From NCBI GenBank assembly GCA_963678485.1, contig OY782882.1:2480001-2544000 (forward strand): a stretch of DNA of 64,000 nucleotides, in the 5' to 3' direction. The stretch comes from CALGYY01 sp963678485. GTDB lineage: Bacteria; Bacteroidota; Bacteroidia; Bacteroidales; CAIWKO01. Each line of letters begins with the position of its first letter. Positions within the stretch are counted from its first letter, which is position 1. Position numbers and translations under genes: made by a program. The notes beneath the pieces are model-generated. The model worked only from the letters and a program-made list of their open reading frames with translations, was not told the DNA's origin and searched no databases. Below are positions 8,904-15,878 of this stretch, in pieces.

Positions 8904-9464
8904 ATGAAAACTCTATCGGAAATGTTATACGAATCAAGAATAACAGCTTCATGTAAAATTGATTGGAGTAAAAAAGAATTATTGGGTGAATTGCAGGGAA
9001 ATGAAACTTTTGAACAAATAATAGAATTGATAAATAATGCACTTGATAAATTCAAGTCGACTTTCATTGATGAGAAAGGCTTTTATATGCTTATGTGTGC
9101 TAATAAAAATAGTCCCAATTCCCTAAAACTACTGTATATTGGATTGGCCTACAAGCAATCGTTAACTATAAGACTGGGCCAGATTTCAGGACATCAAACC
9201 GCTTATGAATGTGTGATTCAGAGATCTATTGGGAAAAAGTTGTATGTTAAATTAGGCATTTTAAAAGAATGTTCTCTAGATAAAAAGACGGAACAGTTAT
9301 ATGATGATATTGAAAAATGTTTGACTTATTGTAATCAACCAACCTGCAATACTCAAAATAGAAATAGCTACGCAAGCAAAAGGACAATACATATTCAAAA
9401 TACTGGTAATTACATCCCCCTGAATGAAAAAAGTAATTGTTCTGAAAATAAAACCTGTTCATAA
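8904..9464 (+). CDS. GIY-YIG-like nuclease-fold protein (putative)
   Basis: This 186-residue protein has the order of motifs expected for GIY-YIG domains: GFYMLMC (GIY position, ~residue 54), LLYIGLA (YIG position), then RLGQISGH with an Arg, and farther on IEKCLTYCNQPTCN, which supplies a Glu and the usual terminal Asn. GIY-YIG enzymes cleave DNA with this Tyr/Arg/Glu set. The domain is atypical because a ~10-residue insertion separates GFY from YIG. The cysteine-rich tail (~145-186) is unrelated to known partners. It sits downstream of a small acidic gene. Confidence 0.5.
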   Translation: MKTLSEMLYESRITASCKIDWSKKELLGELQGNETFEQIIELINNALDKFKSTFIDEKGFYMLMCANKNSPNSLKLLYIGLAYKQSLTIRLGQISGHQTAYECVIQRSIGKKLYVKLGILKECSLDKKTEQLYDDIEKCLTYCNQPTCNTQNRNSYASKRTIHIQNTGNYIPLNEKSNCSENKTCS

Positions 9465-9492
9465 TTATTACAATTTATAACCCCCGCTATTA

Positions 9493-10275
9493 TTACATCT
9501 CATAATTCGCCGTCAACAACTCCGTCTTCGTCTTTCGCTTTCCCATAGCAACAGTGACTTGAATCCCCTCTATCTTCTTTGTGTGCCATTTGAATTTCCT
9601 TGCGTATTTTTCAATGAGCTCGGAAGGATAAGAACTAAGGAGGAATTTCCCTTTAATTGTTGATAGAACTTGAAGCAGATTTTCAAAATCCTTTTCTGTG
9701 TAGCCTTTATAATGCCCCATATCTGAATTAAAGTATGGAGGGTCGCAATAAAAAAAGGAATCCTTGCTGTCCCAAATTTGAATGATCTTCAAAGCATCAC
9801 GATTTTCGATCTGGACCTGTTCCAGCCGTTTTGCATATTCTTCAACAAAACTTGTTCTTTTGTTGTCGAGTCGCTTGGGAGTGGTATTGCGTTTAAAATC
9901 ACATCTCCATGTTCCGTCAAGCATTGCTGCAAAGCTTTGATTTGCGAGGGTCCAAATTGCCCAGGCACGCTTTACTTCCGTAAATAATTGAGGGTATTCC
10001 ATTACCACTTTTGCCAACTGATGCTGTTCCCTGCTGTGTAAGGTACATTTAATTTCCTTTTCAAGTTTCCAGAATTGTGTTTTCACAACCCTGTAAAAAT
10101 TGATGAGTTCCCCATTGGTATCATTTATCACTTCCAGTGGCGCAGGATCTTTGGCAAAAAACACCGCACCTCCTCCGAAGAAAGGCTCACAGTAAAGGCG
10201 ATGTTTAGGAATCATAGAAATTATTGTTTTGGAGAGTTTCTGCTTACCTCCGTAGTATGTTAGTGGTGGTTTCAT
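9493..10275 (-). CDS. Orphan DNA adenine methylase (D12/Dam class)
   Basis: This N6-adenine methyltransferase of the D12 class has MKPPLTYYGGKQKL at its start, motif I FFGGGAVFF (S-adenosylmethionine binding) and motif IV DPPY in FFYCDPPYFNS. I chose the start at 10275 because it forms a TAATG stop-start junction with the upstream gene and begins exactly at the family's conserved N-terminus; the longer frame to 10329 adds 18 unmatched residues. No restriction enzyme is adjacent, so it is probably an orphan methylase of a mobile element, protecting its DNA or regulating replication. Confidence 0.88.
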   Translation of the reverse strand: MKPPLTYYGGKQKLSKTIISMIPKHRLYCEPFFGGGAVFFAKDPAPLEVINDTNGELINFYRVVKTQFWKLEKEIKCTLHSREQHQLAKVVMEYPQLFTEVKRAWAIWTLANQSFAAMLDGTWRCDFKRNTTPKRLDNKRTSFVEEYAKRLEQVQIENRDALKIIQIWDSKDSFFYCDPPYFNSDMGHYKGYTEKDFENLLQVLSTIKGKFLLSSYPSELIEKYARKFKWHTKKIEGIQVTVAMGKRKTKTELLTANYEM

Positions 10276-10580
10276 TACCATTTTGAAGCGCACATATTCC
10301 TTTTTAGTGCTATGTATATTTGGCTCCAAAAAGAATATGGGACTTTGGTGTTATATGCAGGGCGTAATGATTTATAAATGCCGATGAGAAAAGCGTTTTT
10401 ATATTTCTTTATGTCCTGATGAGTTATAATAAACATGCGACCATCTATCTGCTCTATAGCTTTCTTTTTTAGCATCAGATCATCAAATCCCCCTGCTTCA
10501 TTTATTTCTTTTGCAAAGAACGAAAGTTGCGGCTTTGAAAATTTGTATGGCTTGTTTTGAATGATTTTGTTTTTAGTCAT
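10275..10580 (-). CDS. Hypothetical protein upstream of the methylase
   Basis: This 101-residue basic protein (KIIQNKPYKFSKPQLSFFAKEI; ITHQDIKKYKNAFLIGIYKSL) ends in TAATG, which provides the start of the methylase gene, so the two are translationally coupled. No family recognised. It belongs to the five-gene minus-strand operon 11820-9493. Confidence 0.6.
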   Translation of the reverse strand: MTKNKIIQNKPYKFSKPQLSFFAKEINEAGGFDDLMLKKKAIEQIDGRMFIITHQDIKKYKNAFLIGIYKSLRPAYNTKVPYSFWSQIYIALKRNMCASKW

Positions 10581-10616
10581 TGATTAATAAGTGATTAATT
10601 GTAATGCGCATTTATT

Positions 10617-11024
10617 TTAAACTGTATCTGAATTGATACTTTGTTCATACTCTTGCCAATTGAAGAAAAATATTCTGTCTTCTCCCGCAATTTTTTTTAA
10701 GCTCTTTTCTGTTCCTCTCAACTTTGCTTTAAAATAAGATGCTCCGTGGCTGAACCTGTCTGAGTCGTTATAATCAAATTTCAATTCTTTGAGTTTTATT
10801 TCAAGTTTTTTCTTACAGATGATTTCCTTTATAATCTTCCTTACCTGAATATTCACCACTTCGGGTTTGTTATATAGCAAATCAAGTAGACAATTCTCGT
10901 CATCTCCCTTCTTGAGAACATAAATAGCGAGTTCTCCTAGTGGAATTGGAAGTTCCGCTTCGATAGTAATTGCTTTTTCTTTAGAACCTGATTTATTGAT
11001 AGTGTGCTTTAGTTTTGATTTCAT
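10617..11024 (-). CDS. Hypothetical protein of the replication/methylase operon
   Basis: This 135-residue basic protein has ITIEAELPIPLGELAIYVLKKGD near residue 19 and a lysine-rich C-terminal half. No motif is recognised. It lies 28 bp downstream of the winged-helix gene and is probably co-transcribed with it. Confidence 0.6.
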   Translation of the reverse strand: MKSKLKHTINKSGSKEKAITIEAELPIPLGELAIYVLKKGDDENCLLDLLYNKPEVVNIQVRKIIKEIICKKKLEIKLKELKFDYNDSDRFSHGASYFKAKLRGTEKSLKKIAGEDRIFFFNWQEYEQSINSDTV

Positions 11025-11051
11025 TTTTACTATTAATAAGTTTTGTTAGTG

Positions 11052-11534
11052 TTAATTTTGTATAGTTTCTTTTGTAATACGCATTTTCTGCGCTAGTTCA
11101 GACACTTTTTTGCGCAAGCCTCCTGCGAAATTTGCGTTGGTTGTTCCTGTTATACAGGGTTGTTCAATTTCTTTCCCCTTGTTTTCCACAACTGTGATAT
11201 TTGCGTTTGCCAGGCGATAGAAAAGTTTTTGCTGTCCTTTCCGCTTTTCGGGAGAATCAAGTATATAGCCTGATTGAGATAAAACCTCTATTAAGTTTTT
11301 CTTTGTAAGCACTTGAATGGCATCATTGATGGCTCTTCTGGAACTGCCTGTTTTTAATGCAAGTTGATTGCTTGAGATCCAGTCAAGTTCTTTTCGTTCT
11401 GATTTTGTTCGTTTATCTTCCCAGCCGAGTGTTTGTCTGATCACTATTAAAAGCACTTTGAGTTCTGCTAGCTTAAGTTCTTTCAAATGTTTATCAAACA
11501 CCGCATTCGGGACGGGTGTAGTGTTGATATTCAT
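11052..11534 (-). CDS. Winged-helix replication-type protein (phage O / Rep-like N-terminus)
   Basis: This 160-residue protein resembles the N-terminal domain of phage replication protein O and plasmid Rep proteins: TPVPNAVFDKHLKELKLAEL, then KVLLIVIRQTLGWEDKR, and the recognition-helix region ISSNQLALKTGSSRRAINDAI. Such domains bind origin DNA. The C-terminal ~50 residues are basic and without a known fold. With the downstream methylase it suggests a replication or maintenance module of an integrated plasmid or phage. No iteron array was found nearby. Confidence 0.7.
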   Translation of the reverse strand: MNINTTPVPNAVFDKHLKELKLAELKVLLIVIRQTLGWEDKRTKSERKELDWISSNQLALKTGSSRRAINDAIQVLTKKNLIEVLSQSGYILDSPEKRKGQQKLFYRLANANITVVENKGKEIEQPCITGTTNANFAGGLRKKVSELAQKMRITKETIQN

Positions 11535-11574
11535 AAATTACGTTGGTAAGATGATAATGAGAAATAGAAACAAT

Positions 11575-11820
11575 TTATTCCTTGTCAATTTCTACAATGG
11601 GTATATTTGGTTCTCTTTCCCGGACATAAAACTCAGTATCGGGAATGTGAAAAAGGCGGAGATAGATATTACCCCTTTCCGTAATTTTCATCACGCCAGC
11701 CTTATATGATATTGCTTTTTTCTCACCCTCTTTTTCATAGATTCTTTTCGTGAACACATCAAATATTTGCATGAACTTTTTATTTGTTAATTGATAAATG
11801 CGACCATCTGCAGCAAACAC
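11575..11820 (-). CDS. Small hypothetical protein
   Basis: This 81-residue protein starts at GTG 11820 with a CAGGAG-like SD ~8 bp upstream. Its N-terminus (FAADGRIYQLTNKKFMQIFDVFTKRIYEK) and beta-rich C-terminus (GNIYLRLFHIPDTEFYV) match no family I know. It is the first gene of the five-gene minus-strand operon. Confidence 0.5.
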   Translation of the reverse strand: MFAADGRIYQLTNKKFMQIFDVFTKRIYEKEGEKKAISYKAGVMKITERGNIYLRLFHIPDTEFYVREREPNIPIVEIDKE

Positions 11821-11841
11821 CCAGAAAATCTCCTGATAATT

Positions 11842-12012
11842 TTAAATTACATCAGAAAGATTTTTGAAGTTTGACACACAGCAGTCTATGGAATTAAGCG
11901 GCGGTACAATTAATCCAGAAACAAGCATTGTCGTTTCTTGTGCTGTTTTCCCGCAGAACACCCCCTTTCGGGCAATGCCTGTTTTTCCTGCTACCCTCTC
12001 TGAGTTATTCCG
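11842..12012 (-). other. Open 57-codon frame without an upstream ATG
   Basis: This frame is open from a TAA at 12013-12015 to its stop at 11842 and reads NSERVAGKTGIARKGVFC, then GKTAQETTMLVSGLIVPPLNS. The only ATG is internal (11928). It may be a decayed gene start, a short peptide in the operon leader, or a chance frame in structured DNA; it coincides with the inverted repeat 11884-12026. Confidence 0.3.
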
Positions 12013-12026
12013 TTAATTCCACAGAC
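11884..12026. repeat. Long inverted repeat with inner hairpins
   Basis: GTCTATGGAATTAAGCGG (11884-11901) pairs with CCGTTAATTCCACAGAC (12010-12026); only one base and one bulge differ. Inside, AGAAAC/GTTTCT and GCATTG/CAATGC arms can also pair. The region lies just upstream of the 11820-9493 operon, so it could be a 5' leader or a recombination site. Confidence 0.6.
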
Positions 12027-12036
12027 CACTACATGC

Positions 12037-12067
12037 CAAAAAAACACCTGGAATAATCCAAGTGTTT
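12037..12067 (-). terminator. Intrinsic terminator of the recombinase gene
   Basis: On the minus strand AAACAC-x-TGG type arms form a stem (12042-12067) followed by a run of seven T (A7 on the plus strand from 12038). It would end transcription coming from the recombinase gene. Confidence 0.65.
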
Positions 12068-12085
12068 CTTATTTTACCTTTATTT

Positions 12086-12179
12086 TTTCACCCCTTTGAT
12101 GTCGTCCAACTATTCTTTTGCGACATGAAATATGTTTTTTAGTTGATAATTTTCAACTGTTTTACTAAAAGGGGTGAAA
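12086..12179. repeat. Nested inverted repeats, three-way-junction fold
   Basis: Perfect 12-bp outer arms TTTCACCCCTTT (12086-12097) and AAAGGGGTGAAA (12168-12179) enclose two further hairpins: ATGTCG/CGACAT (12099-12104, 12121-12126) and AGTTGA/TCAACT (12141-12146, 12153-12158). Together they can fold as a three-way junction. Confidence 0.7.
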
Positions 12180-12193
12180 CTAAAGGTTGCGTC

Positions 12194-12299
12194 TACACAA
12201 GGATTTATTCTTAGAACGTTTCTTGTATTTAATGAACCATGTTTCTATTCTTTTCAGAGTTTAGCATATTCATTAAATCTATGCAAGTATCCTTGTGTA
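12194..12299. repeat. Perfect 11-bp inverted repeat, 84 bp apart
   Basis: TACACAAGGAT (12194-12204) and ATCCTTGTGTA (12289-12299) are perfect inverse copies. The interval contains GCATA/TATGC and AGAA/TTCT arms. The right arm ends ~20 bp before the stop codon of the recombinase gene. Confidence 0.7.
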
Positions 12300-12318
12300 A
12301 AAAAATGCAACAAACTAG

Positions 12319-13218
12319 CTATACACATGCAGAGCCAGGGTTAAGATAGTTCATCGCGCGATTTTCAAATTCATTATCGCAATATTGCTCATAAATGAAG
12401 GTTGAAACCGGGTTAAGATGACCAAGTCCCCTTTGTATAAACGCCAAAGGTGCGTTTTGATCCCGTCTCTTATGTGCCCAGCCATGACGGAAGCTATGTG
12501 GGGTAATTTTCTCTTTAATCCCCGCCCTGTTTACATAAAACATGACTCTTCTTTGCACTGATCTCGATGTAAGACGAACACTCCATCCTTTGCCTTTTTC
12601 AGTGCCGATAAACAATGCGGTCGATTTGTTTATTTTGTGAAGTTCTAGACGTATTGGCATATACTTAAGCAGTAGGTTATGCGTTTCCTGTGACCAGACG
12701 ATAATTCGTTTTTTTCCTGTTTTCTTTGTGGAAATTATTGCCGATGTCTTGTTCTCATCAATGTTGGTGATATCCAAGTCGCAAAGTTCAGAAACTCTTA
12801 CACCGGTATCCCATAACAATCTGATCATTACCAAATCCCTTAAGAATAAAAATTCGTTTGAAGGAATGACTGAAATTATTTTATTAAACTCCTTTTCTGT
12901 TATGGCTCTATGAGATTTTGCGGTTACTCTTGGAATTCTGATTAATGATGGAGAGATGCAGTTACAATTCTGGTATTTATAAAACTGAAAGAAGTTTTTA
13001 ATTATTACAATGGCAAACTGCGTACAATAAGAGCTGTAATGGGTTTCAATCCATTTGCGGTATTTTACAATATCGCGAATGTCGTATTCTTCTAGGTTTT
13101 TCTCTCCGCAAATCTGTACAAATCGTTCCAGCCAAATTCTGTAGTTGATACTCGCTCTATGAGCATACGTTCCTTTCCAATCCAAATACAATTTTAATTT
13201 TTCGTTCATAAAATACAT
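12319..13218 (-). CDS. Tyrosine recombinase (XerC/D-like integrase)
   Basis: This protein of ~299 residues has a SAM-like N-terminal domain (LDWKGTYAHRASINYRIWLERF) and a C-terminal catalytic domain. Its active-site residues are visible: Arg in LWDTGVRVSELCDLD, a Lys in the beta-hairpin (STKKTGKKRI), HSFRHG, LGH and the nucleophilic Tyr in STFIYEQY. It breaks and rejoins DNA strands by the phosphotyrosine mechanism. The start may be ATG 13218 or ATG 13209 (MNEKLKL); a GC-rich hairpin lies directly upstream. Both flanks are packed with inverted repeats, which may be its substrates. Confidence 0.9.
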   Translation of the reverse strand: MYFMNEKLKLYLDWKGTYAHRASINYRIWLERFVQICGEKNLEEYDIRDIVKYRKWIETHYSSYCTQFAIVIIKNFFQFYKYQNCNCISPSLIRIPRVTAKSHRAITEKEFNKIISVIPSNEFLFLRDLVMIRLLWDTGVRVSELCDLDITNIDENKTSAIISTKKTGKKRIIVWSQETHNLLLKYMPIRLELHKINKSTALFIGTEKGKGWSVRLTSRSVQRRVMFYVNRAGIKEKITPHSFRHGWAHKRRDQNAPLAFIQRGLGHLNPVSTFIYEQYCDNEFENRAMNYLNPGSACV

Positions 13219-13334
13219 AAGACCCGCCGAAACGAAGGGCGGGTCTTAAGCGTACTCATACAGTATTTGAGTATGACACGCTATTAGGGGTTCTAAAATT
13301 CATCAAAACTCCTAATAGCAATATTATCATACTA
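13219..13334. repeat. Cluster of hairpins upstream of the recombinase
   Basis: Three inverted repeats follow one another. AAGACCCGCC/GGCGGGTCTT lies at ~13219-13248. TACTCA/TGAGTA is flanked by GCG/CGC (~13251-13284). GCTATTAGG/CCTAATAGC, extended by GTT/AAC and bounded by GTATGA/TCATAC, spans ~13272-13334. The first hairpin abuts the recombinase start codon and could hinder its translation. Confidence 0.65.
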
Positions 13335-13350
13335 CTAGAAAAAATCAAAT

Positions 13351-13462
13351 ACTTATAAGTAATTATCAGAAGACCGTTGTTCGTTTCCCTCCACAAATGG
13401 GGCTCCAACTTAATGGCAACGGATCAATTATTAACTTGTAATGCTATATAGCTAACACAAGT
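13351..13462. repeat. Second palindrome cluster before the radC-like gene
   Basis: The palindrome ACTTATAAGT lies at 13351-13360. CCGTTG (13374-13379) pairs with CAACGG (13417-13422). ACTTGT (13434-13439) and ACAAGT (13457-13462) enclose the perfect palindrome GCTATATAGC (13443-13452). No coding frame is convincing here. Confidence 0.6.
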
Positions 13463-13590
13463 ATATCAGATTGAAATATTTTGTCAAGCATTTCTTCCTT
13501 GCCTTATTGTTTTTCGGATGTTATGCTCCCATGCGTAATAGTTCATTGATAATAAAAATAGACATGTGTTTAACCAAAAAACGAATAATT

Positions 13591-14079
13591 ATGGGAGCAA
13601 ATTCATTTGGAAAATTCAAAGTAAATCAGTTTGAATCAAATCTTGAACTGGCGGAAATAAAAGTATCGTATCAAAGCAAACAAAAAAGTAAAGTGAAGGT
13701 CTCAAATTCAAAAGAAGTATTCGACATTCTTTACCCTCTTTACGATAAAGAAATTATCGAATACAAGGAACAATTCTTTTTACTTTTACTAAACCGGGCA
13801 AACACAGTAATGGGATGGGTACTAATTAGTTGTGGAGGAACCACAGGAACTGTTGTTGATCCAAAAATAGTTTTTGCGATAGCCCTTAAAACCAATGCAA
13901 GTGGAATAGTTCTTTCTCACAATCATCCATCTTCAGGGCTTAAGCCGAGTGAAATGGATATGAGAATTACGAAATCAATTGCAGAAGCTGCAAAATTCTT
14001 TAATATTATCTTACTGGATCACATTATAGTGGCTTCAGATGGAACTTATTACAGCTTTGCAGATGAAGGAGATTTGTGA
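13591..14079 (+). CDS. RadC-domain (JAB/MPN metalloprotease-fold) protein
   Basis: From ATG 13591 the product has 162 residues and looks like the short RadC-type proteins of Bacteroidota mobile elements. The signature runs FLLLLLNRANTVMGWVLISCGGTTGTVVDPK, then the metal-site motif SHNHPSSG with S and D (KPSEMDMRIT), and LLDHIIVASDGTYYSFADEG. The longer frame begins at a TTG (13471) inside the palindrome cluster and adds a stretch unlike the family, so I reject it. RadC proteins accompany mobile DNA and have no settled repair role. Upstream DNA is hairpin-rich. Confidence 0.85.
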   Translation: MGANSFGKFKVNQFESNLELAEIKVSYQSKQKSKVKVSNSKEVFDILYPLYDKEIIEYKEQFFLLLLNRANTVMGWVLISCGGTTGTVVDPKIVFAIALKTNASGIVLSHNHPSSGLKPSEMDMRITKSIAEAAKFFNIILLDHIIVASDGTYYSFADEGDL

Positions 14080-14128
14080 CTTGGAGTTAGGAATACTTAA
14101 AGCTCAATGCAAATGATGCTTTGGCTTC

Positions 14129-14368
14129 TTATTTTCTCTTCTTAGGTTCATCAGAAAAGTCAAGCAATTCAGAAACTGAAATTCCTAATGCTTCGCTTAT
14201 TTTTAGTAGAGTTAAATAACTCGGATTGAAATTATCATTTTCAATTCTTCTAATTGTTCTTTCGTCTACCCCAAGATCGTACTGTTTTAAACCATTTTTT
14301 ATTCTTAACTTCTTTATTCTTGAGGTTAAGAGCTTTAACTGGCTATTTTCCATTGGTTGAGAATTCAT
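14129..14368 (-). CDS. XRE-family HTH transcriptional regulator
   Basis: This ~79-residue protein is little more than one helix-turn-helix domain: LTSRIKKLRIKNGLKQYDLG, recognition region DERTIRRIENDNFNPSYLTLLKISEALG, and then SVSELLDF. The frame can be extended to a TTG at 14386, but ATG 14368 (MNSQP) is the likely start. It probably represses its own or neighbouring genes; no operator was identified. It converges with the radC-like gene. Confidence 0.85.
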   Translation of the reverse strand: MNSQPMENSQLKLLTSRIKKLRIKNGLKQYDLGVDERTIRRIENDNFNPSYLTLLKISEALGISVSELLDFSDEPKKRK

Positions 14369-14446
14369 TCTTACAATAAAGAACAAAGCTCCGCTAACAA
14401 ATCAAAAAATAACAGGACGTATCCGTCCGGTTTGAATAATAATTTT

Positions 14447-14454
14447 TATATTTG
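14447..14454 (+). promoter_or_regulatory. -7 box (TATATTTG)
   Basis: This matches the Bacteroidota -7 consensus TAnnTTTG, 29 bp before the ATG at 14484. The expected -33 TTTG at the usual spacing is not clear (a TTTG lies only 12 bp upstream). Confidence 0.4.
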
Positions 14455-14483
14455 CCAAATAAACTGTTTAACTAAAACAAGTT

Positions 14484-15326
14484 ATGAAAACCAAATTCCT
14501 TTTTTCAGTTCTGCTCGCCTTGATCGGCTTGAGCCTATGCGCACAAACAAAAACCGACACACTTACGAATGAAAAAATCATTCAGTTGTCGAAAATCGGC
14601 TTACAGCCCTCGGTCATCATAAATAAAATTCAAACCAGTGTAACAAGGTTTGATGTTGGAACCGATGACTTGATAAACCTGAACAACAATCAAGTTGCTT
14701 CCGATGTAATAAACGAAATGATGAAAGTCGCCACTGAACAGCAAGTAGCTGTGGCATATCAAAAGGATATGAACGATCCGGCCACTATGCACTCCCCTGG
14801 CATCTATTACTATTATCCAAATGATAAGAACAAACCAATAAGGAAAGTTGATCCTACTGTAGCCAGTAGCGGGCATTCTGGAGGTGGCAGTTTCTATGGC
14901 TTTGGAGGTTCAAAGGAAACATCAATTATTTCTGGTGGAAAAAGTAAAATGCAAATCAATGAAACTATGCCGGTATTCTACTTTTACTTTGAACACAACA
15001 CTAACCCGTTTGCAGATAATTGGTGGTTCGCCACGGCAACATCACCAAATGAATTTGTGCTTGTAAAACTTGACGAGACAAAGAGTAGCAGAGTATTTCA
15101 AATAGGCTCAACCACTACTATTGGTGGTTTTGGCGGAGGCAATTCCGGCATCCCGGAAAAAGTAAAAGTCCCATTCACCTATGAACAAGTGTCAGACGGG
15201 ATATATAAAGTCGTTTTTCAGCAAGCCTTAAAACCGGGAGAATATTGCTTTGTTTATGCCAGCAGTACCCCGAATAGGTATTCTAATGACAAGGTGTTTG
15301 ACTTTGGAATTCCCAAACTAAATTAA
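14484..15326 (+). CDS. Exported hypothetical protein
   Basis: This 280-residue protein starts with a signal peptide (KFLFSVLLALIGLSLCAQ). The next ~60 residues resemble a helical repeat-like region (TLTNEKIIQLSKIGLQPSVIINKI). A glycine-rich linker (SGHSGGGSFYGFGG) separates this from a beta-rich C-terminal domain that ends EYCFVYASSTPNRYSNDKVFDFGI. Related proteins occur in Bacteroidota without known function. It is followed by the first copy of the 87-bp repeat. Confidence 0.75.
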   Translation: MKTKFLFSVLLALIGLSLCAQTKTDTLTNEKIIQLSKIGLQPSVIINKIQTSVTRFDVGTDDLINLNNNQVASDVINEMMKVATEQQVAVAYQKDMNDPATMHSPGIYYYYPNDKNKPIRKVDPTVASSGHSGGGSFYGFGGSKETSIISGGKSKMQINETMPVFYFYFEHNTNPFADNWWFATATSPNEFVLVKLDETKSSRVFQIGSTTTIGGFGGGNSGIPEKVKVPFTYEQVSDGIYKVVFQQALKPGEYCFVYASSTPNRYSNDKVFDFGIPKLN

Positions 15327-15345
15327 TGAAGGCAAGAGTCCTCGT

Positions 15346-15432
15346 TGTGGAGTCCAGAACCCACAAAAATAAACGGACCTGTCCCGGTCAGGCATTTTAT
15401 CGGGGGCGAAACCGAAAAGCCAAAAGAGTAGG
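15346..15432 (+). repeat. 87-bp direct repeat, copy 1
   Basis: Copy 1 is ~84/87 identical to 15773-15859. It contains CCTG/CAGG and GACC/GGTC inverted arms around TCCCGG. It ends 16 bp before the start codon of the PKD lipoprotein gene. Confidence 0.85.
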
Positions 15433-15448
15433 ATAAATACCAATTTAT

Positions 15449-15760
15449 ATGTTTAAGCAGTTGTTCTTCATTTCGGTAGTCTTTACATGCATTTTAATCC
15501 AATCATGTAAAAAGGAGAAAGAGCCTGTGGCATGCTTTACTCTCGATCATCATCCAACAAGCATTGCTGTCTATCCATCAAATTGCTCAACTGATGCTGA
15601 TCATTATAAATGGGAATGGGGTGATGGATCATCAACAACTGAGCTTGACCCCTATAATCACATTTATAGTACGTCGGGTACGTATTCAGTCAAATTAACA
15701 GCATTTTCGGCTTCAGGGGGTAAGTTCGATGAAATCACGCAATCTGTTACTATTAATTAA
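15449..15760 (+). CDS. PKD-domain lipoprotein
   Basis: This 103-residue protein has a signal peptide with a lipobox (VVFTCILIQSC) followed directly by a single PKD domain: FTLDHHP, WEWGDGSSTTELDPYNHIYSTSGTYSVKLTA. PKD domains are immunoglobulin-like folds used for surface binding. The gene is bounded on both sides by the 87-bp repeat, giving a cassette-like 427-bp unit. The role is unknown; it is probably an outer-membrane lipoprotein. Confidence 0.8.
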   Translation: MFKQLFFISVVFTCILIQSCKKEKEPVACFTLDHHPTSIAVYPSNCSTDADHYKWEWGDGSSTTELDPYNHIYSTSGTYSVKLTAFSASGGKFDEITQSVTIN

Positions 15761-15772
15761 TTCGATTTGGTA

Positions 15773-15859
15773 TGTGGAGTCCAGAACCCACAAAAATAAA
15801 CGGGCCTGTCCCGGTCAGGCATTTTATCGGGGGCGAAACCGAAAAGCCATATGAGTAGG
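15773..15859 (+). repeat. 87-bp direct repeat, copy 2
   Basis: Same length and ~3 mismatches versus copy 1. It ends 19 bp before the ATG of the next lipoprotein gene, so both copies have the same placement relative to a start codon. Confidence 0.85.
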
Positions 15860-15878
15860 TACAATTATTCACTATCTT

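Noticed and set aside
11884..13462. Integron attI/attC array
   Set aside because: The arms lack RYYYAAC/GTTRRRY core sites and the characteristic extrahelical asymmetry, and no cassette array of promoterless genes follows the recombinase.
13471..13590. Signal-peptide-like N-terminus of the RadC-like protein
   Set aside because: It depends on a TTG within the palindrome cluster; the conserved family start is at ATG 13591.
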